NCBI GenBank assembly: GCA_011033025.1
Contig: WFMF01000034.1
Coordinates: 620,001-684,000 of the forward strand
DNA length: 64,000 nt
Direction of reading: 5' to 3'
From: Beroe forskalii
Taxonomy: Eukaryota > Ctenophora > Nuda > Beroida > Beroidae
Position 1 is the stretch's first letter, and the number at the start of each line of letters is the position of its first letter. The position numbers were made by a program, and so were the translations under genes. The notes under the pieces were generated by a model that saw only the letters and a list, made by a program, of their open reading frames with translations, had not been told where the DNA came from and made no database searches. Below, piece by piece: positions 12,321 through 37,305 of the stretch.

Positions 12321-13310
12321 CGGAAAATAGGTGGCTTTGGCGGCTATCTGGCGGCGCCATGACGGCTGGCTGACCCCAAAACCTATCAGAACTATCGATT
12401 CAATGTATCTACAACACATTTACATGATAAGAAAGTCAAACCAAACCAAACTCTGGCCACAAACATATGCTTACAATTGTTACACGCATACGTGTATATG
12501 CTTACAATTGTTACACATTTGTTCCACTTTTTCCAGAAACTATGTTCCACTTCTCCAAACGTTTCAAACGTGACATACGGATGAAATATCATCAGATACA
12601 CTCTCTAGAACATATGTAACAACAATTTGAGTACCCTTGGTTCATTTGGACTGGTCAAAACAGCTCGAAAAATTGGCATATATGCGTACGAAAATAGGTG
12701 GCCTTGACGGCTATCTGGCGGTGCCATGACGGCTGGCTGACCCTAGAAGTTTATCAGAACTATTGATTCAGTGTATCTACAACACATTTATATGATTAGA
12801 AAGTCAAACCAAACCAAACTCTGGCCGCAAACATATGCTTACAATTGTTACACGCATACGTGTATTATATGCTTACAATTGTTACACATTTGTTCCACTT
12901 TTTCCAGAAACTATGTTCCACTTCTCCAAACGTTTCCAACGTGACGTACGGATGAAATATCATCAGATACATTCTCTAGAAAATCTGTAGCAACAATTTG
13001 GGTACCTATGACCCACTCTAAACCCTTAAAATTGCTTGAAAAAGCGGTATTTTTGAGTATGATAATAGGTGGTCTTGGCGGCTATGTAGCGTCACCATGG
13101 CGGCTAATCAACCCTAAAAACTTATCAAAACTATTGATTCAATCCCACTACAACATATTTGCATCATCAGAACTTCAATCCTGACTGAACTGAGAACTCT
13201 GGTCCCTGGTATATGCTTACAATTGTTACACGTATACGCGTATATGCTTACAATTGTTACACATTTGTTCCACTTTTGGGGAAAGATCATATGCATAATT
13301 ATGGGTACTT
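12321..13310. repeat. Inverted copies of the 366-bp satellite
   Basis: Three units in reverse orientation to the preceding block (for example GGCGCCATGACGGCTGGCTG and CTTACAATTGTTACACGCAT). The junction near 12300 therefore forms a large inverted repeat. The block ends at the recurrent terminus word around 13270-13300. Confidence 0.88.
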
Positions 13311-13690
13311 CTGGTACTAGCGAACATCGTTATTTGTTGTGTACCAATGTTCATTGACGGCATTTTGTTTGCTGCGCGCGTAAGCCGCGCGGCCTTTTTT
13401 CTCATGTTCAAAATAAAACTCTGTTTTGAAAATTCAACACGTGTTGCTGATTGGAGAATGGGCGCTGCGTGATGGCTAACTAGGGTAACCCTGATAGTGT
13501 GGAAACACTAATTAGGGATGTGAGTTTTGATGGAAGTTTTAGTCCATAGGCCCAACATTGCCCATGTGTGGGCTAAGGGCCAAAATGGGGTCAAAGAATC
13601 GAAATTAAAACTAAAGGAGGTATATAGCTTAGAGTTAGCTTTTCATTTAATTCATCCTACGAGCAGATGTTGTGTGTCACAAGTAGAGCC
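13311..13690. other. Unique spacer before the TRIM37 exons
   Basis: Contains a GC-rich CGCGCGTAAGCCGCGCGG stretch near 13375. I found no RING-finger coding signature here, although a TRIM37 5' exon would be expected upstream of 14217. Confidence 0.4.
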
Positions 13691-13719
13691 GGAATTTTTT
13701 ATTTAGGCTTTCACCAAGT

Positions 13720-14216
13720 TTGGGGGTAAGTTCCCCCCCCCCCCTAACAAACGCACAGCGTAACACGCTCCTACCCAAGTTTGGGGGTAAGATCCCCCTG
13801 ACAAACGCACAGCGTAACACGCTCCTACCCAAGTTTGGGGTAAGATCCCCCCTGACAAACGCACAGCGTAACACGCTCCTACCCAAGTTTGGGGGCAAGA
13901 TCCCCCTGACAAACGCACAGCGTAACACGCTCCTACCCAAGTTTGGGGGCAAGATCCCCCTGACAAATGCACAGTGTAACACGCTCCTACCCAAGTTTGG
14001 GGGCAACCCCCCCTCCCCCCTGAAAAACGCACAGCGTAACACGCTCCTACCCAAGTTTGGGGGCAAGATCCCCCTGACAAACGCACAGCGTAACACGCTC
14101 CTACCAAAGTTTGGGGGCAAGATCCCCCTGACAAATGCACAGTGTAACACGCTCCTACCAAAGTTTGGGGCAAGATCCCCCTGACAAACGCACAGCGTAA
14201 CACGCTCCTACCCCAG
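13720..14216. repeat. 54-bp minisatellite ending at a TRIM37 splice acceptor
   Basis: About nine units of CACGCTCCTACCCAAGTTTG / GGGGCAAGATCCCCCTGACA / AACGCACAGCGTAA. The last unit's CACGCTCCTACCC continues directly into CCAG and the exon at 14217, so the array supplies the pyrimidine tract of the acceptor. Confidence 0.93.
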
Positions 14217-29335
<15,119 letters not shown>

Positions 29336-29359
<24 letters not shown>

Positions 29360-29489
29360 GTACAGTTTCAGGTACACCCCCAACCACCAGGTACAGTTTC
29401 AGGTACACCCCCGACCACCAGGTACAGTGTCAGGTACACCCCCGACCACCAGGTACAGTGCCAGGTACACCCCGACCACCAGGTACAGT
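29336..29489 (+). repeat. About 33-bp repeat carrying donor-site copies
   Basis: The exon end CCCCGACCACCAG/GTACAG at 29359 is followed by four or five further copies of CACCCCCGACCACCAGGTAC AGTGTCAG. Each copy keeps the CAG/GTACAG donor. The array is split by the nested insertion and resumes at 34315. Confidence 0.9.
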
Positions 29490-30540
29490 GGGGGTGTCAC
29501 TGTCCCAATTGTCCCAAACTCAAGAAAAAGTGAATTGGGACAGGGACAAATGGGACAGAGAAAATGGAACAAATGGGAGTCAAAAAAGTGAATACGGACT
29601 GGGACATTTGGGACAAAAGTGACAGAGACAACTGGGGCTCAAATGATTGTGTTTTTGAGTGGCAGTTTAGTGTTTTTTGTCTCACAGCCTGTTACATAGC
29701 GGCACTTGCTGCGTTGCAACTGCCACTGTCTTTTTCCTATCATAGGTTTTGGGATAGGGAAGTGGGAACACTTAACCACTGCAAACAAACACAACCAAAC
29801 TTTGTACTTAGTATAGTATAGTAAGGGAATTGTGTGGAGGGCCTGGGAAAAAATTATTGACAAAGGTTTGAGTGGTTCAATTGACTCTAATAGGTGTCTA
29901 AAGTCACCAAAAAAATTGATTCAAATTTTCGACTTTCGGAAACCTCAGGGTGGCCACGCCCATTTTTGACCGTGAGAATTTTTAAGAAAATTTGCTATAA
30001 ATTCATTCAAAAGCAAATAGGGCATGATTATACTCTAATCCTATGTTTTTTGGCACAAGAAATTGTTTAGAACCGATATCTAAGTCCTAAAACCAATATT
30101 TTGGCCGTTATGGGCCACGCCCACTTTTTGTCATCAATATTATGGCCGAAAAGCCAAAATTATTATATGGCTTCAACTAGGGCATGATTATACTTGAATC
30201 CTAGGTTTTTTGGCACGAGAAATCGATTAAAGCAATTACCAAAACGCTAGAATTAATATTTTGGGAATTTTGGACCTCGCCCACTTTTTGGCACGAGCAT
30301 AATGGCCGAAAATCCGAAGTTATTATATGGCTTCAACTAGCGCATGATTATACTTGAAACCTAGTTTTTTTGGCACGAGAAATCGATTAAAGCAATTAAC
30401 AAAACGCTAGAATTAATATTTTGGGCATTTTGGACCTCGCCCAAATATTATGGCCAAAAATCCAAAATTATTATATAGCTTCAACTAGGGCATAACTATA
30501 CTTGAATACTTGGTGTTATGGCCCGAGAAATCGATTAATG

Positions 30541-31760
30541 CAATTAATAAAACTCCAGTCCAACCTTCTCGGACTCCTGAACAACTCTATCGTACTTCTG
30601 AGCAACCCTCTCAGACTCCTGAGCAACCCTCTTGTACTCCCAACCAACCCTACCGTTCTCCTGAGCAATCCTCTCGTACTCCTGAGCAACCCTCTCGTAC
30701 TCCAGAACATCCCTCTCGTACTCCTTAACAATCTTCTTGTACTCCTGAACAACTCTATCGTACTTCTGAGCAACCCTCTCGGACTCCTGAACTACTCTCT
30801 TGTACTCCTAACTAACCCTATCGTACTCCTGAGCAAAGCTCTCGGATTCCTGAGCAACCCTCTCGTACTCCAGAACAACCCTCTCGTACTCCAAAAGAAC
30901 CCTCTTGTACCCCAGAAGAACCCTCTCGTACTCCTTACCAATCTTCTCGGACTCCTGAACAACCCTCTCGTAGTCTTGACCACCCCTCGTCCCCTCTCGT
31001 ACTCCTTAACAACCCTCTCGTAGTCTTGACCACCCCTCGTCCCCTCTCGTACTCCTGACCAATTTTCTCGGACTCCTTAACAACCCTCTCATAGTCTTGA
31101 CCACCCCTCGTCCCCTCTCGTACTCATGACCAATCATCTCGGACTCCTTAACAACCCTCTCGTAGTCTTGACCACCCCTCGTCCCCTCTCGTGCTCCTGA
31201 AATACGCTTTCGTACTGGTGAACAACTCTATCGGACTCCTGAACTACTCTCTTGTACTCCTAACCAACCCTCTTAGACTCCTGAGCAACCCTCTCAAACT
31301 CCTGACCAACCCTATCGTACTCCAGAACAACCCTCTCATACTCAGGCTAACAACCCTCTTGTACTCCTTAACAACCCTCTCGTAGTCTTGACCACCCCTC
31401 GTCCCCTCTCGTACTCCTTAACAACCCTCTCGTAGTCTTGACCACCCCTCGTCCCCTCTCGTACTCCTTAACAACCCTCTCGTAGTCTTGACCACCCCTC
31501 GTCCCCTCTCGTACTCATGACCAATCATCTCGGACTTCTTGACAACCCTCTCATCGTCTTGACCACCCCTCGTCCCCTCTGACCTCTCGTGCTCCTGAAC
31601 TACGCTCTCGTACTGGTGTACAACTCTATCGAACTCCTGAGCAACCCTCTCGTACTCTTGACCACCTCTCTCCTGCTTCTGAACTACCCTCTCGGACTCA
31701 TAAACAGACTCGTCAACAACCCTATTTTACTTCTGAGCAACACTCTCGGGTAGCCTTATG
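30541..31760. repeat. 15-bp-based minisatellite core of the foldback element
   Basis: Variants of CTCCTGAGCAACCCTCTCGT and TAGTCTTGACCACCCCTCGT, with higher-order units of about 60 bases near 30960-31170 and 31365-31510. Open frames here reflect the 15-base period. Confidence 0.9.
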
Positions 31761-32136
31761 GAACTCAAGAACCTTGTAAATTCGCAATCGCCTAGAAGTA
31801 GAATCTTAAGGAAAAGCATGAGAGAATCACTGAATAAGACATGCTTTTGGTGAGTTGAAGCCATACTGCATACAATAACTTCGCATTTTCGGCCATAATG
31901 CTCGTGCCAAAAATGGAGCGTGGTCCAAAATGCCCAAAATATTAATTCTAGCGTTTTGGTAATTGCTTTTATCGATTTCTCGTGCCAAAAGACCTAGGAA
32001 TCAAGTATAATCATGCCAAAAAAACTGGGGTTCAAGTATAATCATGCGCTAGTTGAAGCCATATAATAACTTCGGATTTTCGGCCATTATGCTCGTGCCA
32101 AAAAGTGGGCGAGGTCCAAAATGCCCAAAATATTAA

Positions 32137-33665
32137 AGGTGCAGTCCGGGATATCGGCAAAAAATTAAAATTCCTAAATTTCCGCTCAAGTCATTAGTAT
32201 GATGCCCAACATTAATCCTACAAACGGAATTCGAGTGAAAATAATCGTATCATCGTCTAATTGGCCACTGAAGTTCGCGCGTGTGATCCTTGAGCAGCAT
32301 CCGCCCGCTACACTCAGCTTATATTTCATGTATTTGCGTGTGGTGTAGTTTCGTTGTTATTTTACCACTCTACACTGTTTCTTGTTTTATCTGTTTTGTT
32401 TTCAGTCCTTACACAAACATAGGACAGTTGTGTGATTATTGGTTACTTGTTACATGCAATTTACTTACTTTTAGAACCCACTAATTAGAACCCAATGTGG
32501 TCCATGAAGTATTTCTGGCAATTTTCCCGAGCTTCTTTTTGATATAGCTACTGCTCTTATTCACATATCTACCCAATGTTTCCCGTTTCTCAAACTTTTC
32601 TGAAATTAGATCTTTGCCAAATGCTCTTTTAAATGTAAATTCAAGTAAATGAATATCCTTTTTCAGTCAAATTTGCCACAGTTCAGCCATAAAACCATTC
32701 AACACTTCAGATGCCTCATGTCTACAGTGTATAACATAGTCTATCGTGAAACTTAATAGCTCAGATTCGGTAAAATTTGAATCGGGCTTGTTGTGCCCTG
32801 AAACAAGGCTGCTCTGACAGTCTGACTTATCAAGATTTTCTGATAGCAGGTTATTCAGTCCTTAACACCGGCCCGTTATTAAAGTTCGACTATAATCAGA
32901 GCAGTATCCTGATGTCTACTGACACTTGACAGTACTACTGGTTCATCAGGAAAGCTTTATTGTAATCCATTGTTATATTTACTGTGCCCAAACCTGATAC
33001 GAGCAAAATCAAAGCATCAATATGTAAGTACATATTTAGTAACTAACCAGCCTGATCAGAACTTTGATTTTGCCGCATTTGAATTCGATACTATCCTGGA
33101 AGCAAAATGCTCTTTAGTCTTTACTAACTTACTTAAAAAGACTGGTCTAAGTTAGTAAGTTATACATTTGTCGTTTCACCGTTCACTGGAGCCTGGTAGC
33201 TACTCTGACAACACTCTGCTATCTGAATATTGCCAGTCCATCATGATAACAGTCTAGTGCCTCATCGAAATCCCTAGCTATAACTCTATAACCCGATTTT
33301 TGGCGTACTGGATGACATCTCGTGTAAATTAACAGCTTATTTGACACCAAACTATAATGACTGTGCTGCTAAAACAAAGATATATTGTTAAGACTGTGAC
33401 TCTATACTGCACTGCTACCAATCATCGGTGTGTTTTTCATTCTTCCAATGTCAGTTAGCATAACTGATCCTAATTCTGTTGCTGTTGCAATGTTATTCGT
33501 ATTGCGCGCCATGCCGGGACGCTGCTCAAGCGTCTGTGAGTGTAATTTGATACGCTAATTTTAGCATGATCTAATTAGTTCCGACGCGCAAGACCCCACT
33601 ACATGTTGTTTATTTACGCCCTACTACCGATTAAGCTAAAGTTGTAAATATCCCGGACTGCACCT
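32137..33665. mobile_element. Kolobok-like non-autonomous element, TTAA target
   Basis: Ends AGGTGCAGTCCGGGATAT and, reversed, AGGTGCAGTCCGGGATAT, flanked by TTAA on both sides (32133-32136, 33666-33669). The host sequence AATATTAATTCTAGCG is restored when it is taken out, matching the uninterrupted homologous arm. TTAA plus an AGG start fits Kolobok; piggyBac also uses TTAA. It is 1,529 bp without a transposase frame. Confidence 0.85.
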
Positions 33666-34314
33666 TTAATTCTAGCGTTTTGGTAATTGCTTTAATCGAT
33701 TTCTCGTGCCAAAAAACCTAGGAATCAAGTATAATCATGCCCTAGTGGAAGCCGTATAATAATTTTGGCTTTTCGGCCATAATATTGATGACAAAAAGTG
33801 GGCGTGGTCCATAACGGCCAAAATATTGGTTTTAGGACTTAGATATCGGTTCTAAACGATTTCTCGTGCCAAAAAACATGGGATTAGAGTATAATCATGC
33901 CCTATTTGCTTTTGAATGAATTTTTAGCAATTTTTCTTAAAAATTCCCACGCTCAAAAATGGGCGTGGCCACCCTGAGGTTTCCGAAAGTCGAAAATTTG
34001 AATCAATTTTTTTGGTGACTCTAGACACCTATTAGAGTCAATTGAACCACTCAAACCTTTGTCAATAATTTTTTCCCAGATACCATGCCTATATCCAAAT
34101 AATTCCCTTACTAAGTAGTATGAATATAACTTTCATTTCAATGATAGAAAAACAGAAAAACCTTGATCAATGTAAAAATTATAGATGACTGTTTTTTTCA
34201 ATTTTCTGTTGTCCCAAATGTCCCAGTTGTCCCAATTGTCCCAAAAACCAGTCCCAAACTCAAAAAATGTAAATTGGGACATAACAGGGACAATTAGGAC
34301 AGTGACACTCCCCC

Positions 34315-34372
34315 TACAGTGTCAGGTACACCCCCGACCAGCAGGTACATTATCAGGTACACCCCTCCCCCC
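34315..34372 (+). repeat. Right remainder of the donor-derived repeat
   Basis: TACAGTGTCAGGTACACCCC CGACC and one more unit continue the array interrupted at 29489, ending in a C-rich run. Confidence 0.8.
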
Positions 34373-35356
34373 CCCCCCACCCCCAATAACATCAAACTCT
34401 TGTTGCGCGAGTTCCGAGGACACCTTGTGAAATTTCTGCACCACTTCCATTTCTACATATGCGATGCTGATTCAACTGTGTAACACATACATGGTTTTGC
34501 GCGGCTCGGAAAACTTATTTGATATGAATTACTCCTTCTTTGGATGGTCATTTCCTATGAAGTATGAATCTTATCTTATTGGCATCTATTTAAAGTTGCT
34601 TTTTATGAAAATATAGACGACGTTGATATTTTTCAACGGTTTTTAGATAATTAGCAACATACATTCAATCTTAACAATCTGAGATAATGGTTCAAGGAAG
34701 GTAGACGTAACTTAAGGAGTAAGTTGAAAACTTAATTAAATGATGCGAGAAGTTTCAATATAAGGAGCTTATAAAAAGCATGTGCTAATTGTCTGCAGCC
34801 ATGTAGAAGCATCATTCTATCTACATTTTTCTAGGATTTACAAACATTAAAAAGGCTTCGTTGATCTGTAGTTCTGTAACTTGAATCCTAAAGAGTAATT
34901 ATCGCGTCGTGATACCGTAGTACATTAATTATCACATCGAATGTGTTGGTTCTATCACTCTTTTCTGAGCTGCGAATACATCTTAGACTCTTAGAGGAGT
35001 GTTACTATTGATATTCAGTTGCTTCAGCGGGGTTATATACTCAAGAGTCGCATTGTTTCAATTGATCTGAGTAAATTCTGACTTTCTTACGTTGCGGAGT
35101 GCTAACCCGTTAAATGAAACAATGATCTTCAGCTCTGCAATGACAAGCTCGGTTACTCATCAAAAATATTTTCAATGATCAACATCATCTTCAGTTCTGC
35201 ATTCATGTGACAAAATCTGAGAACAAAATTTTGAAAAATACTTAGGATGACGTCGATCTTTGAAAATATTTTCGATTATATTAACCTTTGTTTCACTAGA
35301 CGAGTTCGCAACATAATAAGAATATCAGAATTTACTAAGATCATAATAATATGAGG
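34373..35356. other. Non-coding, includes an interspersed repeat copy
   Basis: AT-rich. 35025-35345 matches the repeat at 25610-25820. A short open frame at about 34386-34482 has no recognised relatives. Further TRIM37 exons could lie here, but none is convincing. Confidence 0.45.
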
Positions 35357-35588
35357 TGCATGTAACGTTCGTCGGTCGATCGAATGGAGTTGGTCGATCG
35401 ATCGACTTCATTTGATCGACTGATGTGTTTTTAATAGAAAATCTTTAACTTAAGCAGGGAAAAAACTAAATATTGCTCATTTAAACACGATTCAAGTCAA
35501 CAGGGACCATAAAAACACATCATTCGTTCAAATGGAGTTGATCGATCGACCGGTTCCATTCGATCGACCGGCGAACGTTACGGGCGCC
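35357..35588. mobile_element. MITE with palindromic TCGATCGATCGA ends, copy 1
   Basis: Inverted ends of about 45 bp (GTAACGTTCGTCGGTCGATC at left, GGCGCCCGTAACGTTCG-type when the right end is reversed). The phrase TCAGAATTTACTAAGATCA flanks it on both sides (about 35328-35346 and 35589-35607). It is 232 bp. Copy 2 is at 41693-41925. Confidence 0.85.
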
Positions 35589-35607
35589 TCAGAATTTACT
35601 AAGATCA

Positions 35608-36340
35608 ATTGGTATTCAGATACCGGAACTTGGGGAGCAGTGGGGATTCGTTTTGAAGTTTTCTACTTTCTAGGACTTTTTGACCATTTTCTCACTTGCA
35701 AACCATTGCTGTTCAGTGTTCACGTCTTGCAAGTTTAATTAGTTTCTATCTTTCCAATACAAAGTAATAGCTTGTGGGTTCTATGAGGCGTGATATGATG
35801 GTCACGCCCACACTATCCACTGAATCCTGCGCTCAGCAATCATACCACAATATTTAGATTAATTGAACCTGCTCCCCTTCTTGTGCTATTCCCTGATGTC
35901 ACATTGCTGCAAAACATTGTGCTATTCCCTGATATGTCGGGTGTCACATTGCTGCAAAACATTGAAACATTGCCGCAACGCCCGTAAAACATTCACAGTC
36001 TTGGGTTCTGGGTGTGGTTCTATTGCCTGCACTGTTTAAATTGACATCTTGCCCTGTTTAAATTGACATCTAGCCCTCTCTTGTACGCATATCATGAGTT
36101 TGCAGATCGCCCGATTGAAGGAGGGCTCGATAGAGACGCGCAACTTTAAGAACTTTTGATAGAATTTATATAGAAAGTTGTCGCATGAACAGGATATTTG
36201 CACGTTTGTTTCGAGCCATCCTGTTATCAAGCGAGCTGCACATCGTCACCCTGGTTTACAATCAATCTGGTGTCCCGATCTTCAGTTCCCAATGTTCTCT
36301 TAGCGGCGCGCAAAGAAAAGAGTTTATTCCTTTGTTGCGC
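35608..36340. other. Non-coding upstream of the GPCR
   Basis: Contains a small duplication around 35885-35960 (GTGCTATTCCCTGAT...CACATTGCTGCAAAACATTG twice). No exon recognised. Confidence 0.4.
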
Positions 36341-36343
36341 GCC

Positions 36344-36866
36344 GCACAAGACTCAATCGAGGGTCTCAGCAGCACTCTACTGAGGGTCTCAGCAGCACTC
36401 TACTGAGGGTCTCAGCAGCACTCTACTGAGGGCCTCAGCAGCACTCTACTGAGGGCCTCAGCAGCACTCTACTGAGAGTCTCAGCAGCACTCTACTGAAG
36501 GTCTCAGCAGCACTCTACTGAGGGTCTCAGCAGCACTCTACTGAGGGTCTCAGCAGCACTCTACTGAGGGTCTCAGCAGCACTCTACTGAGGGCCTCAGC
36601 AGCACTCTACTGAGAGTCTCAGCAGCACTCTACTGAAGATCTCAGCAGCACTCTACTGAGGGTCTCAGCAGCACTCTACTGAGGGTCTCTGCAGCACTCT
36701 ACTGAGGGTCTCAGCAGCACTCTACTGAGGGTCTCAGCAGCACTCTACTGAGGGTCTCAGCAGCACTCTACTGAGGGTCTCAGCAGCACTCTACTGAGGG
36801 TCTCAGCAGCACTCTACTGAGGGTCTCAGCAGCACTCTACTGAGGGTCTCAGCAGCACTCTACTGA
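36344..36866. repeat. 23-bp minisatellite, about 22 copies
   Basis: Unit GGGTCTCAGCAGCACTCTAC TGA, with GGCC or AGTC variants. It lies about 440 bases before the GPCR start. Confidence 0.96.
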
Positions 36867-37305
36867 ACGTTCTGTGACTGAGTGATCTCTTCCGGAAGAT
36901 TACTCCCGTATTTTACTTGAGAATGTTCCCTCAATTTGACAGTTATTGTTAATACCTTGGTACGTCAAGTGACAATGCTTCTATAATCCCGATGTAATTA
37001 CTATAACTTGCATCGTAGCGAAGTTTATATTATCCCTAATATTGTCTTGATAGGAGCGCGTTTCATTAAGGTATAATGATCAATATGGAAGCATCGCACC
37101 AATATTTTAGTCAACCAGTAAATTCGATTGCTGCTTTTATTGGTAATTTCTGCAATATTCAATCACCACAACTATTTTCAATCCATGATCCATCTTTCAT
37201 TCTTTTTCGCTATCTCTGGCACTGTACTATTTCTGTTCTATTTCTCAAAATACATTTTGAAATGTGCTATCTGATGTAGTTGTTGTATTTATACCCCACC
37301 CAGCA
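36867..37305. other. Probable GPCR 5' flank
   Basis: AT-rich sequence without an obvious exon, directly upstream of the duplicated start region. Confidence 0.4.

Larger units (their letters stand above)
29824..34108. mobile_element. Foldback-type element, TIRs about 0.7 kb, TA flanks
   Basis: Ends start AGGGAATT; TA lies on each side. Left arm about 29824-30545 and right arm about 31845-34108 (minus the nested insertion) are inverted copies. They share CTGGGAAAAAATTATTGACA, GGTTTGAGTGGTTCAATTGA, AATGGGCGTGGCC and repeated GGCACGAGAAATCGATTAAA. The core (30541-31760) is a tandem repeat. No transposase is present. Long inverted arms around a tandem repeat are foldback architecture. TA flanks would suit a mariner-like relation, which is only an inference. 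Confidence 0.8.
29490..34314. mobile_element. Outer TIR element of a three-level nest
   Basis: Ends GGGGGTGTCACTGTCCCAAT at left and, reversed, GGGGGAGTGTCACTGTCCTA at right, followed by ATTGTCCC. TACAGT flanks both sides (29484-29489, 34315-34320), but the host is itself a GTACAG repeat, so that duplication is not decisive. Its own sequence is only about 540 bp (29490-29823 and 34111-34314), rich in TGGGACA words. The remainder is the nested element. Confidence 0.75.

Noticed and set aside
29824-34108. Long-terminal-repeat element
   Set aside because: The long repeats are inverted, not direct, and there is no gag/pol-like frame; a foldback DNA element fits.
34386-34482. Possible last TRIM37 exon ending in a stop
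   Set aside because: No resemblance to TRIM37 C-termini and no clear acceptor after the C-rich run.
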